36,905 nt of DNA, from positions 1 to 36,905 of the forward strand of contig NZ_KB907831.1 in NCBI RefSeq assembly GCF_000382225.1, written 5' to 3'. The position numbers and the translations under genes are program-made. This document shows, one piece after another, positions 8,887 through 17,044 of the stretch. The stretch comes from Hymenobacter aerophilus DSM 13606 (GTDB taxonomy: Bacteria > Bacteroidota > Bacteroidia > Cytophagales > Hymenobacteraceae). Position 1 is the first letter of the stretch, and the number at the start of each line of letters is the position of its first letter. The notes beneath the pieces are model-generated. The model saw only the letters and a list, made by a program, of their open reading frames with translations. It was not told the origin of the DNA and did no database searches.

Positions 8887-9150
8887 ATGACTAAGATTGA
8901 CTTCTATAATGAAACAGCTGATAGTTTACACTTGTGGATAGAATTGGCCTGTATTGCATTAGAGTTAGATAAGCAGTATGAGTATCGGATAGAAGCGGAA
9001 GAAACTGAGTTTCGAATAGAGTTTCGGGACACAATGATTGTGCTTTATCTCCAAAATACATTCGGACCTAAAGTATTTCAGCGACCATATTCTCCGAACG
9101 TGCTTAAGCAGGCGAAGTGGGAACTGGTAGTAGACTATTCTGACATTTGA
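8887..9150 (+). CDS. small AT-rich hypothetical protein
   Basis: An 87-residue acidic protein without signal peptide or known motif. Codon use is AT-rich (TTA, ATA, AAT frequent), clearly unlike the genes on both sides, which points to recent acquisition. The sequence has the alternating pattern of a small alpha/beta protein (ELACIALELDKQYEYRIE, TMIVLYLQNTFGPK). It starts 13 bases after the HMG-CoA lyase stop and could share its transcript. Function unknown. Confidence 0.65.
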   Translation: MTKIDFYNETADSLHLWIELACIALELDKQYEYRIEAEETEFRIEFRDTMIVLYLQNTFGPKVFQRPYSPNVLKQAKWELVVDYSDI

Positions 9151-9196
9151 TGTCTTCGCGTCAGATGCCGCACTATCTTCTTAATTCCCCCTCTCC

Positions 9197-9934
9197 ATGC
9201 CTGCCCCTCAAGTCGATATATTCATTCCCTGCTTCGTTGACCAGCTTTTTCCGCACACCGCTATGAACATGGTGAAGGTGCTGGAGGCCGTGGGCTGCGA
9301 GGTACATTACAACGCCAACCAAACCTGCTGCGGGCAGCCGGCCTATAATGCGGGCTACAAAACCGAAAGCTGCGAAGTGGCCCGCAAGTTTCTCACCGAT
9401 TTCCCCACCGAGCAGGAGCGTTACATCGTGAGCCCCTCGGCCTCCTGCATCGGCATGGTGCGCAACACCTACGCCGACCTGTTCGAAGGCACACCCGACG
9501 CCGCCCGCTACCACGGCGTGCAGCGCCGGGCCTTCGAACTCACCGAATTCCTGGTAGATGTGCTGGGCATCACCAGCATTCCAAACGCCCAACTCGCCGG
9601 CAACTACACCTACCACGACTCCTGCGCCGCCCTGCGCGAGTGCGGCATCCGCGAGGCCCCGCGCCAGCTGCTCGACGGCGTAGCGGGCCTGCAACGCCTC
9701 GAAATGGCCGAAACCGAAACCTGCTGCGGCTTTGGCGGCACTTTTGCCGTGAAGTTCGAGGCTATATCGGTGGCCATGGCCGAGCAGAAGGTGGAGCACG
9801 CCCTGGCCACCGGCGCCGACTACCTCATCAGCACCGACACCAGCTGCCTGATGCACCTCGACGCCTACATCCGCCGCGAAAAGAAGCCGATAAAAACCCT
9901 GCACGTCGCCGACGTGCTGGCCAGCGGCTGGTAA
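9197..9934 (+). CDS. LutA/LldE-like CCG-domain (Fe-S) protein
   Basis: A 245-residue protein with two cysteine-rich CCG domains: an N-terminal one with PCFVDQ, NQTCCGQPAYN and SPSASCIGM, and a C-terminal one with YHDSCAALRECG, TETCCGFGGTFAV and STDTSCLMH. This is the full length and layout of LutA/LldE/YkgE, which with LutB and LutC oxidises L-lactate to pyruvate; related subunits occur in glycolate oxidase and heterodisulfide reductase. The CCG motifs bind an Fe-S cluster. No lutB or lutC gene follows, so it may act with partners elsewhere or have another substrate. Cytoplasmic. Confidence 0.85.
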   Translation: MPAPQVDIFIPCFVDQLFPHTAMNMVKVLEAVGCEVHYNANQTCCGQPAYNAGYKTESCEVARKFLTDFPTEQERYIVSPSASCIGMVRNTYADLFEGTPDAARYHGVQRRAFELTEFLVDVLGITSIPNAQLAGNYTYHDSCAALRECGIREAPRQLLDGVAGLQRLEMAETETCCGFGGTFAVKFEAISVAMAEQKVEHALATGADYLISTDTSCLMHLDAYIRREKKPIKTLHVADVLASGW

Positions 9935-9975
9935 ATCACTGATTTTCTCTGATTATTCGTGATTCCGCTGATTTC
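9935..9975 (+). repeat. degenerate CTGATT repeat
   Basis: Directly after the LutA-like stop the bases read as an imperfect array of TGATT words spaced by 8-10 bases (CACTGATT, CTCTGATT, CGTGATT, CGCTGATT). A similar array lies at 29541-29586. Simple degenerate repeats of this type occur between genes in other Bacteroidota; function unknown. Confidence 0.5.
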
Positions 9976-10007
9976 TTGACCGTCGGTGAGTTGCTGCTCG
10001 CCACTCA

Positions 10008-10163
10008 GCCCCAGCGGGGCGATATATCGGTAGCCAGTGATAAGTAAAAAGCGTTAAAGCCCCAGCGGGGCGACACCCATCGTATAACGGTTGGTGCCGC
10101 CCCGCTGGGGCTTTGTTGGTGGGTGCTGCATGATTTGCTACCGATGTACCGCCCCGCTAGGGC
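10008..10163. repeat. REP-like cluster: four copies of GCCCCAGCGGGGCG in nested opposite orientation
   Basis: Copies lie at 10008-10034 and 10059-10077 (forward) and at 10093-10113 and 10137-10163 (reverse). The outer pair shares GCCCYAGCGGGGCGRTAYATCGGTAGC, the inner pair AAAGCCCCAGCGGGGCGRCACC. Each core is itself palindromic (GCCCC..GGGGC), and the pairs could fold into a cruciform or a double hairpin between the convergent LutA-like and dapA genes. It may double as a transcription end. No REP-associated transposase gene is in the window. Confidence 0.8.
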
Positions 10164-10211
10164 TAAGCTGCTCCGGATATCGAAAGCACATCCGCAGCAG
10201 CAAGATCACGA

Positions 10212-11090
10212 TTAAGCAGCGGTAATCAGTGACTTAATGCGTCCGGTTAGGCCCTCTGAAGCTTGCAGCAGCGGTAGGCGCACGGCGTCGGCGCACAGGC
10301 CCTGGGCGGCCAGGGCGGCTTTTACGCCCACGGGGTTGCTTTCCTCATACATCAGCGGATTGAGCTGGGTGAAGCCGAACAGCAGTTGGCTGGCCTTGGC
10401 GAAGTCGCCGTTGAGGGCAGCGCGGGTCATGGCTGAGAAGCGCTGCGGGAAGGCGTTGGCCAGCACCGAGATGATGCCCGCGCCGCCGAAGCTGATAAGC
10501 GCCGTCGTCATCATGTCATCACCCGAAACAAGCAGGAAATCGTCGGGCTTTTGGGCGGCAATGGCGATGCACTGCTCCAGGTTGCCGCTGGCTTCCTTGA
10601 TGCCGATGATGTTGGGGTGCTGGGCCAGCTCCAGCGTGGTGGCGGCCAGCAGGTTGGAGCTGGTGCGGCCGGGCACGTTGTAAAGCAGCACCGGCACCGG
10701 CGAGGCATCGGCCAAGCACTGGTAGTGGGCGATGATGCCGCGCTGGCTGGGCTTGTTGTAGTAGGGCGAGGCCGAGAGCAGCGCGTCGTAGCCGCTCAAA
10801 TCGGTGGTTTCGAGGGTGCGCACCAGCGCGGCGGTGTCGTTGCCACCGAGGCCGTACACCAGCGGGGTGCGGCCGGCCGTGTGCTCGCGGGCCACACGCC
10901 GGATTTCGGTGCGCTCCTCAACAGTCAGCGTCGGCGACTCGGCGGTGGTGCCGTTGATGACGAGGTAGTCGGTGCCGTTTTCGAGCTGGAAATCGATGAG
11001 ACGGCGCAGGGCCGGGTAGTCCACGGCGCGGTCGGGGGAGGGGAGGAAGGGCGTAACCAGGGCCACGCCGGTGCCACGGAGTTTGTCCAT
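10212..11090 (-). CDS. dapA: 4-hydroxy-tetrahydrodipicolinate synthase
   Basis: A 292-residue TIM-barrel aldolase that condenses pyruvate and aspartate semialdehyde in the lysine and diaminopimelate pathway, which also feeds peptidoglycan. The Schiff-base lysine is Lys165 (IGIKEASGN), the catalytic tyrosine is Tyr137 (LLYNVPGRT), and the substrate loop NGTTAESPTL is present. ATG at 11090 is chosen because MDKLRGTGVALVTPF is the usual N-terminus; a start 15 codons upstream is possible but unlike the family. It is convergent with the LutA-like gene and divergent from the deacetylase gene. Cytoplasmic. Confidence 0.95.
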   Translation of the reverse strand: MDKLRGTGVALVTPFLPSPDRAVDYPALRRLIDFQLENGTDYLVINGTTAESPTLTVEERTEIRRVAREHTAGRTPLVYGLGGNDTAALVRTLETTDLSGYDALLSASPYYNKPSQRGIIAHYQCLADASPVPVLLYNVPGRTSSNLLAATTLELAQHPNIIGIKEASGNLEQCIAIAAQKPDDFLLVSGDDMMTTALISFGGAGIISVLANAFPQRFSAMTRAALNGDFAKASQLLFGFTQLNPLMYEESNPVGVKAALAAQGLCADAVRLPLLQASEGLTGRIKSLITAA

Positions 11091-11231
11091 GCGGGAAATA
11101 AGCGGTTGCTTTGTAGAAGGATTGACCGGCGGCAAGATACGGCATCAGTTGCCAGTAGTGCATTGCCGGCTGCCAGTAAAAATTCCCGCAAGAGGGCCAG
11201 TCCGGCCCGCTGTTTTCTTCCGCCTGCGTAC

Positions 11232-12155
11232 ATGAAGTTTCCGAAGTACCCCGTGCTGGCCGCCGCGCTGGCCACCCTGGCCGCGCTGCCCGCCTGCACC
11301 GACACCAAATCGGTAGCCGCCACCGAAACCGCCGCCGCTACCGCCGATATTGCTGCCGACTCGGCCCTGACGGCCAACACGCCCACGGCCGGCAACGCCA
11401 CGGCCGCCGACCTGAACAATGGTAGCCCGGCCACCATTCCGGCCGGCCAGCGGGCCGATGCCGCCACCATTCTGGCCCGTCCGCAGGTTCCCATTCTGTG
11501 CTACCACCAGATTCGTGACTGGACGGCCAAGGATTCCAAAGGCGCTAAGGACTACATCATTCCGGTGGCCCAGTTCAAGGCCCAGATGAAGATGCTGGCC
11601 GACTCGGGCTACCACACCATTCTGCCCGATCAGCTGTACGCCTACCTCACCACCGGCGCCCCGCTACCCAGCAAGCCGGTCATGCTCACCTTCGACGACA
11701 CCGACCTCGACCAGTTCACGGTGGCCCGCCCGACGCTGGAAAAGCACGGCTTCAAGGCCGTGTACTTCATCATGACGGTGAGCCTGGGCCGCCCCCGCTA
11801 CATGAGCAAGGCGCAGGTCAAGCAGCTATCCGACGAGGGCAACGTCATCGGCTCGCACACCTGGGACCATCACAACGTGAAGAAGTACCAGGGCCAGGAC
11901 TGGGTAACCCAGATTGAGAAGCCCACCAAAGTGCTCGAAGAAATTACGGGCAAGAAAGTCAATTACTTCGCCTACCCCTTCGGCCTGTGGAACCCCGAGG
12001 CTATTCCGGAGCTGAAGAAGCGCGGCATGGATGCCGCCTTCATCCTGGCCGAAAAGCGCGACCAGCAGGACCCGCTCTATACCATCCGCCGCATCATCGC
12101 CAGCGGCTACTGGAGCCCCCGCACCCTGCACAACAGCATGGTGCAGAGCTTTTAG
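11232..12155 (+). CDS. polysaccharide deacetylase family lipoprotein
   Basis: A 307-residue protein with a lipoprotein signal peptide (MKFPKYPVLAAALATLAAL, lipobox LPAC, Cys22), a low-complexity Ala/Thr linker to about residue 80, and a NodB-type carbohydrate esterase 4 domain. Motif 1 is TFDD (Asp155, Asp156) and motif 2 is SHTWDH (His209, His213), giving the Asp-His-His metal site. Later motifs YFAYPFG and the DAAFILAEK segment are also present. It probably removes acetyl groups from a cell-wall or exopolysaccharide. In the sequence, a TTG-type start far upstream is excluded because the region overlaps dapA on the other strand. Confidence 0.9.
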   Translation: MKFPKYPVLAAALATLAALPACTDTKSVAATETAAATADIAADSALTANTPTAGNATAADLNNGSPATIPAGQRADAATILARPQVPILCYHQIRDWTAKDSKGAKDYIIPVAQFKAQMKMLADSGYHTILPDQLYAYLTTGAPLPSKPVMLTFDDTDLDQFTVARPTLEKHGFKAVYFIMTVSLGRPRYMSKAQVKQLSDEGNVIGSHTWDHHNVKKYQGQDWVTQIEKPTKVLEEITGKKVNYFAYPFGLWNPEAIPELKKRGMDAAFILAEKRDQQDPLYTIRRIIASGYWSPRTLHNSMVQSF

Positions 12156-12177
12156 AGAGAGCGTAGACTATAGAAAT

Positions 12178-12300
12178 TAGAGCATAGAACGTCATTCAGA
12201 GCGAAGCGAAGAATCTCGCCCGAACTCGTCGAAACGGTAATCGTTTCGACGAGTTCGGGCGAGATTCTTCGCTTCGCTCTGAATGACGTTCTATGCTTTA
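12178..12300. repeat. long near-perfect palindrome of the GTCATTC-GAGCGAAGCGAAG family
   Basis: Arms of about 58 bp (12178-12236 and 12242-12300) with one G-T pair flank a 5-base loop (GTAAT). The arm contains GTCATTCAGAGCGAAGCG followed by AAGAATCTCGCCCGAACTC. The same core occurs in the palindromes at 16607-16736 and 20445-20574. It fills the space between the convergent deacetylase and rhodanese genes. Confidence 0.9.
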
Positions 12301-12306
12301 CGCTCC

Positions 12307-12732
12307 TTATTTCACCTCGTCCTTCAAGTCCTTGTAGGCGCCGGCATTGACGACGTATAGAAACCCCTTTTCCTGCATCAGCACGGCTGTTTTGTTGCTG
12401 CGGTTGCCGGAGGCGCAGTACAGCACATAGTTTTTATTACGGTCGAGCTTCTGGAGTCGCGCGGCCAGGTCGGGGGAGCGGAAGTCGAGGTTGGCCGACC
12501 CGGGCAGGTGGCCGGTGGCGTACTCCTCGGGCGTGCGCACATCGAGCAGCACCGTGTTAGGCTCACGAAGCGTTTTCTTCACTTCGGCAATGGATGCTAC
12601 CGGGACGGCCGATGGTACGATGGCGCCGACTATAGCCGTGGGCAGAGGTGCCGGTACGGTTGGTACAGGGGCTTGGGCCAGCAGGGTGAGCGGGACAAAA
12701 GCCAGGACGGCGGAAATCAGGTAGCGAAACAT
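12307..12732 (-). CDS. periplasmic rhodanese-like protein
   Basis: A 141-residue protein: signal peptide at about residues 1-20 (LTLLAQ), a Pro/Ala-rich linker, then one rhodanese domain with LLDVRTPEEYATGHLPGS and the active-site loop CASGNRSNKT with Cys106. The catalytic cysteine is present, so sulfurtransferase or related persulfide chemistry is possible; substrate unknown. Single-domain periplasmic rhodaneses are common in this group. It lies between a palindromic repeat and ligA on the same strand, 73 bases after ligA. Confidence 0.88.
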   Translation of the reverse strand: MFRYLISAVLAFVPLTLLAQAPVPTVPAPLPTAIVGAIVPSAVPVASIAEVKKTLREPNTVLLDVRTPEEYATGHLPGSANLDFRSPDLAARLQKLDRNKNYVLYCASGNRSNKTAVLMQEKGFLYVVNAGAYKDLKDEVK

Positions 12733-12805
12733 GGCAGGTGCTTAAATGAGAGATACTTAAAGACGCCTCCGGGCTGGCCGCGTTGCACGGTCGGCCCAAG
12801 AAGTT

Positions 12806-14920
12806 CTAGAACAACGAGCCCTGCGTGAGAGTGCCCGAAGCCTGCTCCGCGTCAGCGGCCGGCGCATCATTAGCGGCGGCGCTAATATCATCGCCGGGTT
12901 TCGGCAGCATGGCCAGCAGGTCGGTTTCGCGGATGATGGGCACTTTCAGCTCGGTGGCTTTTTCGCGCTTGGCGGGGCCCATTTTGTCGCCGGCTACCAA
13001 AAAGCTGAGCTTCTTGCTGATGCTGCCCGTGATTTTGCCGCCGTGCTGCTGAATGAGGTGCTGCAGCTCGTCGCGGCTGTGTTGCTCGAACACGCCCGAG
13101 AGCACGAAGGTCTGGCCCGCCAGCCGGTCGCTCTGGGGCTGGGGGGCCTCGCCGGTGAGGGCCAGCTGCACGCCCGCGGCCCGCAGCCGCGCTAGGAGGT
13201 CGAGGTTCTGGGGTTCCTGAAACCAGGCCGCCACCGATTCGGCAATGACGCCGCCTACCTCGGGCACGGCGGCCAGCTCGGGAGCCGTGGCCGCCGCCAG
13301 CGCCTCCACGGTGCGGTAGTGGGCGGCCAGCTTTTCGGCCACCGTTTCGCCCACGTAGCGGATGCCCAGCCCGAACAGCACCCGGTCAAAGGGCACCTGC
13401 TTGCTGGCCTCCAGCCCCGCTACCAGGCGCTGCACCGACTTCTCACCCAGACGTTCCAGCTGGGCCAGCTCCGGGGCCTTGGCCGGCAGCTCGTAGAGCG
13501 AGGCCGCATCGGTTACCAGCCCCAAATCGAAGAAGCGGCCCACGGTTTCGGCACCCAGCCCATCAATATCGAGGGCCTTGCGCGACACGAAATGCTCCAG
13601 CTTGGCCTTGAGCTGGGGCGGGCAACCCCGGTCGTTAGGGCAGCGGAAGTGGGCCTCGCCCTCGGGCCGGATGAGCGGCGTGGCGCAGGCCGGGCACTCG
13701 GTCGGGTACACGATGGGCTGACTGTCGGCGGGGCGGGCTTCCAGGTCAACCCCCGTTATTTTGGGGATGATTTCGCCGCCTTTTTCCACGAACACCATAT
13801 CGCCGAGGCGCAAATCGAGGGCGGCTATCTGGTTGGCATTGTGCACCGAAGCGCGCTTCACCACGGTGCCGGCCAGCGGCACGGGGTCGAGCAAGGCCAC
13901 CGGCGTAACGGCGCCGGTGCGGCCCACCTGGTACTGGATGGCCTGCAGACGGGTGCGGCCGGCCTCGGCGGGGTACTTGTAGGCAATGGCCCAGCGGGGG
14001 CTTTTGGAGGTGTAGCCCAGCAGCTCCTGCTGCCGGAAATCGTCCACCTTAATCACGATGCCGTCGGTGGCCACTGGCAGCTCAAACCGCTTCTTGTCCC
14101 ACTCATGCACGAAATCCAGTACCTGCTCGATGGTGGCGCAGCGCCGCCAGGTGTCCGACACGGGCAGGCCCCAGGCACTGAGGGCTTCGAGTGAGGCGCT
14201 GTGGGTTTCGAACTGCGAGCGGCCGGGCATCAGAAACGAGTAGGCGTAGAAGCGCAGCTTGCGGGCCGCCACCTGGGCCGAATCCTGGAGCTTAAGGGCG
14301 CCGCTGGCGGCGTTGCGCGGGTTGGCCAGCAGGGCTTCGCCGTTGGCTTCGCGCTCCTCGTTCAGCTCGGCAAAAACGGGCAGGGGCATGAATATTTCGC
14401 CCCGCACCTCGAACTCGGGCGGGCGGGCCGGGCCGGCGGGCCGCAGGTGCAGCGGCAGGTTGCGGATGGTGCGCACGTTGTTGGTGACCACGTCGCCGCG
14501 GGTGCCGTCGCCGCGCGTGACGCCCTGCGTGAGCTGGTCGTGCTCGTAGGTCAGGCTCATGGCCACGCCGTCGAACTTCAGCTCGCAGACGTACTGCATC
14601 TCGGCGCCCTCCAGGCCCTTGCGCACCCGCTCGTCGAACTCGCGCAAATCGGCCTCCGAGTAGGTGTTGCCCAAACTCAGCATGGGGTAGCGGTGCTCGG
14701 CCGTGGGGAACTGCTTGGTGATGGTGCCACCCACCCGCTTGGTGGGCGAGTTGGGGCGGGCCAGGTCGGGGTGTTCGGCCTCCAGCCGGGCCAGTTCGGC
14801 CAGCAGCTGGTCGAACTCCTGGTCTGGTATTTCGGAGTGGTCGAGCTGGTAATACTGGTAGTTGAGGTGGTGCAGCTGCTCGGTGAGGGCAATTATCCGG
14901 GCTTCGATATCGGGGCTCAT
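12806..14920 (-). CDS. ligA: NAD-dependent DNA ligase
   Basis: A 704-residue LigA of normal length that seals nicks in replication and repair using NAD. Domains in order: Ia domain with YYQLD and SPTKRVGG, adenylation domain with Lys115 in the CELKFDG motif, OB fold, zinc finger with CPAC and CPNDRGCPPQ, helix-hairpin-helix repeats, and a C-terminal BRCT domain (about 610-685: FVLSGVFEQHSRDELQ, GDKMGPAKREKA). The zinc finger is CxxC-x(n)-C-x5-C. A short acidic tail ends the protein. Start ATG at 14920 fits the family. Confidence 0.97.
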   Translation of the reverse strand: MSPDIEARIIALTEQLHHLNYQYYQLDHSEIPDQEFDQLLAELARLEAEHPDLARPNSPTKRVGGTITKQFPTAEHRYPMLSLGNTYSEADLREFDERVRKGLEGAEMQYVCELKFDGVAMSLTYEHDQLTQGVTRGDGTRGDVVTNNVRTIRNLPLHLRPAGPARPPEFEVRGEIFMPLPVFAELNEEREANGEALLANPRNAASGALKLQDSAQVAARKLRFYAYSFLMPGRSQFETHSASLEALSAWGLPVSDTWRRCATIEQVLDFVHEWDKKRFELPVATDGIVIKVDDFRQQELLGYTSKSPRWAIAYKYPAEAGRTRLQAIQYQVGRTGAVTPVALLDPVPLAGTVVKRASVHNANQIAALDLRLGDMVFVEKGGEIIPKITGVDLEARPADSQPIVYPTECPACATPLIRPEGEAHFRCPNDRGCPPQLKAKLEHFVSRKALDIDGLGAETVGRFFDLGLVTDAASLYELPAKAPELAQLERLGEKSVQRLVAGLEASKQVPFDRVLFGLGIRYVGETVAEKLAAHYRTVEALAAATAPELAAVPEVGGVIAESVAAWFQEPQNLDLLARLRAAGVQLALTGEAPQPQSDRLAGQTFVLSGVFEQHSRDELQHLIQQHGGKITGSISKKLSFLVAGDKMGPAKREKATELKVPIIRETDLLAMLPKPGDDISAAANDAPAADAEQASGTLTQGSLF

Positions 14921-14958
14921 AGGAGTAAGGCGGGTTAAGGCTGCAAGCTAAAGAGAAA

Positions 14959-15047
14959 GTCAGCGAGAAAAAGTTAAAGATAAAAGCCGCTGAACCTTGC
15001 CCTGCGGCGCGCTCAACGGCTTTTACCTTTAACTTTTTCTCGCTGAC
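14959..15047. repeat. inverted repeat between DUF4920 gene and ligA
   Basis: Arms at 14959-14989 and 15017-15047 read GTCAGCGAGAAAAAGTTAAA and onward to AAAAGCCG and pair with one mismatch. The A/T-rich arms differ from the GC-rich neighbours. It starts 38 bases upstream of the ligA start and so may lie in its leader or promoter region; TATCTTTA within the left arm, read on the minus strand, resembles a -7 element. Confidence 0.8.
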
Positions 15048-15059
15048 TTCACGACAACG

Positions 15060-15575
15060 CTAGTCTTTCACCAGTACGCCGTCGGCCTCGAAGTTGAGCT
15101 GCTGCCGGGGCTCGGTGATGGCGGCAATTTCGGCTTTCGACTTGCCGGCATCCTGGGCGTAGTGCTGCAAATCGGCCACGGGCACGGTTTCGCGCCGGGC
15201 CCAGCCGTTGATGACGATGGTTTTGCCGCTGATGTCTTTGGGCACGAAGAAGGCGTAATCCTTGAACTTGACGCGCATCTCGCGGCCGTCGGGCAGCTTC
15301 ATGGTCATCCAGCAGCCCTTGGCCTGGCATACCTCGCTGGCAATACCCACCAACTTCACCTGGGCCGAATCCTGGGTGCCGAGCAGCGCGGGCAGGGCCG
15401 CCAGCGGCTGGGCGCCTTCGCCCGTAAGGGCCGCGCCGTAGGTTTTGCCCTCGGGCGTGGAGCCGGTGGCCGGGGCCGGGGCCGTGGTGGTGGGAGCGGC
15501 CGGGGCCGAGGTGGTGGCCGCTGGCTGCTGGCAGGCGCCCAGCACCACGGCGGGCAGAAGTAGGAAGAAGCGCAT
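15060..15575 (-). CDS. DUF4920 domain lipoprotein
   Basis: A 171-residue protein with a lipoprotein signal (MRFFLLLPAVVLGAC, Cys15), a 30-residue Ala/Pro/Thr linker and a DUF4920 domain recognised from the motif EVCQAKGCWMTM and from KDYAFFVPKDISGKTIVINGWA-type strands. The two cysteines in CQAKGC suggest a metal or redox site, but the biochemical role of the family is not known to me. The gene runs 38 bases after the next minus-strand gene (15614-16429), so the two may be one operon. Confidence 0.88.
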   Translation of the reverse strand: MRFFLLLPAVVLGACQQPAATTSAPAAPTTTAPAPATGSTPEGKTYGAALTGEGAQPLAALPALLGTQDSAQVKLVGIASEVCQAKGCWMTMKLPDGREMRVKFKDYAFFVPKDISGKTIVINGWARRETVPVADLQHYAQDAGKSKAEIAAITEPRQQLNFEADGVLVKD

Positions 15576-15613
15576 AAGCCGCAGAGGAAAAGATGGTGTG
15601 GAAAAGTCGGAAT

Positions 15614-16429
15614 TTATGACTTTTTGCCGTTATGTTTTGCTTTCCCGCCGACTCCCGCCGCTTCATCAATGGCCGTTAGCAGCCGCACCTGTTCGAGCCG
15701 GCCCCGCTTATCGTAGCGCTCCGACTTCACCAGGCCCACAGCGGGGGCATAATAATCGACCACGCGCACCGCCGAAGTCAGCTTGAGGTCGGCGCGGGCC
15801 ACGGTGCCCGTTTCCAGCTCGGCCTCCACCTTATAGCACTCGAAGGTGCCGGCCGGGGTCGTAATAGTCTGCCGGCCCGTTACGCGGCGCTTGCCAACCA
15901 TAGAATAGACGTTGGCAATGTGCACGGCCGAGCTCCGCACATCCACCGTCATGCCCCCACCGGGCAGCTCCGAACCGATGGTGGGCTGGTTGGGCCAGGA
16001 CAGCGGCAGGGGCGAATAGGTGAGAATCCGGTCCTGAAACGAGCTGAGCTGCGTGGGGTTGAGCTGGTCGAGGCCGTCGGTGAAGGCCGTATCCTGGCGG
16101 CAGCGGAAGGTGAGGTCGCGCAGGTAAACGAGGCGGTCTTTGGCATCGTAGGCGCCGCTTTTGAGCAGCACGGTGTTGGTGGTCTGGGTCTTCTTTTTGT
16201 TCTGCTCGGTGCCCAGGCTCACCACCCGCTGGCGCACGTAGCCCGTAGTTTTGCCCCGGCCATCCTGCAGGGTAAAGGTGCGGGCCGTGTTGTCGGCCAG
16301 GCCGAAGGGGTGGGGGCAGTCGGCGGCCGGCGCCGGGGTTTCGGGGGTGGCGGGAGAAAGCGTCTGGGCCTGCAGGGTGGCCGAAGTCAGCAGGCCGGTG
16401 GCCAGGGCCACAAAGTACGTGGAAGACAT
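15614..16429 (-). CDS. secreted protein, DUF3108/TapB-like
   Basis: A 271-residue protein with a signal peptide (MSSTYFVALATGLLTSATLQA). The mature part is beta-rich and has the pattern seen in DUF3108-like Bacteroidota proteins: a TPAGTFECYKVEAELE strand pair, then VVDYYAPAVGLVKSERYDKRG near the end. Such folds bind or carry lipophilic ligands or precede outer-membrane functions, but the role here is unknown. ATG at 16429 is chosen because it gives the signal peptide; a start 20 codons upstream does not. It ends in a basic tail (KAKHNGKKS). Confidence 0.8.
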   Translation of the reverse strand: MSSTYFVALATGLLTSATLQAQTLSPATPETPAPAADCPHPFGLADNTARTFTLQDGRGKTTGYVRQRVVSLGTEQNKKKTQTTNTVLLKSGAYDAKDRLVYLRDLTFRCRQDTAFTDGLDQLNPTQLSSFQDRILTYSPLPLSWPNQPTIGSELPGGGMTVDVRSSAVHIANVYSMVGKRRVTGRQTITTPAGTFECYKVEAELETGTVARADLKLTSAVRVVDYYAPAVGLVKSERYDKRGRLEQVRLLTAIDEAAGVGGKAKHNGKKS

Positions 16430-16606
16430 AGGGGAGAGCGAAGTGAGAAACCGACCCGGCAAACTCGGCCGTTGGCCCTGCATACGCAAGGCGGGCCGTT
16501 TGGATTCTGCCGGTGAAATACCGAACTAAACAAAAGCCGTGCCCACCCAAAAATGTAACTTGGGGCCCGCAACGGCGTTTGCACGAAGGCCGGGAGGCAG
16601 CAAAAG

Positions 16607-16736
16607 AACTGTCATTCTGAGCGCAGCGCAGCGGAGCCGAAGAATCTCGCGTGCCAAAGTAGCTTCCAGCGTCTGAGTTTACCATTGCCCGCGAGATTCT
16701 TCGACTGCGGCTACGCCTTCGCTCAGAATGACAGTT
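16607..16736. repeat. palindromic repeat, second copy of the GTCATTC-GAGCG family
   Basis: Outer arms AACTGTCATTCTGAGCG (16607-16623) and its complement ending at 16736, and inner arms CGAAGAATCTCGCG (16638-16651) and its complement at 16690-16703, enclose a loop of about 38 bases. The segments between outer and inner arms differ, so pairing is imperfect there. It lies between divergent genes, so it is not simply a terminator. Confidence 0.85.
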
Positions 16737-16804
16737 TTATTTCCTTAACTCACTACCGCCTCACCCCATCATCCCATTACCTCCTCACCATTCACTCCCA
16801 GATT

Positions 16805-17044
16805 ATGCCTGAACAACCTACTTCCTGGGCCGATACGGCCGCTTCGCTGCTTTCCAAGCTTTCGGGCGGGGTCGAGCTGGCCCTCAATTTCGACCAGATG
16901 GAGCTGCAGGTGCCCAATCCGCAGAGCCCCCATACGCCCACAACCTGGCGCCTGAACGGCGCGCTGCGCATCCGCACCCGCGGCGAAAACCCGCCTTCCG
17001 GCGCCCTGCCGCCCGCCAACCCCAGCCCGACTACTCTTGGCTAG
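16805..17044 (+). CDS. N-terminal part of a split beta-rich protein (possible frameshift)
   Basis: A 79-residue frame that starts at ATG 16805 (MPEQPTSWADTAASLL) and ends at TAG 17042-17044. It has an amphipathic helix and then strands VELALNFDQMELQVP and TWRLNGALRIRTRG. The frame then becomes Pro-rich and stops, while the +1 frame continues with a similar strand-rich sequence from 17037. Together they look like one protein of about 190 residues. A pyrimidine-rich leader with CTCACC words precedes the start. No signal peptide. No family recognised. Confidence 0.55.
   Translation: MPEQPTSWADTAASLLSKLSGGVELALNFDQMELQVPNPQSPHTPTTWRLNGALRIRTRGENPPSGALPPANPSPTTLG

Noticed and set aside
10008..10163. 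CRISPR array
   Set aside because: The repeats are palindromic, alternate in orientation and have unequal spacing, with no cas genes; this is a REP-type cluster.
10551..11231. N-terminal extension of the deacetylase frame
   Set aside because: It is antisense to dapA; the ATG at 11232 opens a proper lipoprotein signal peptide.
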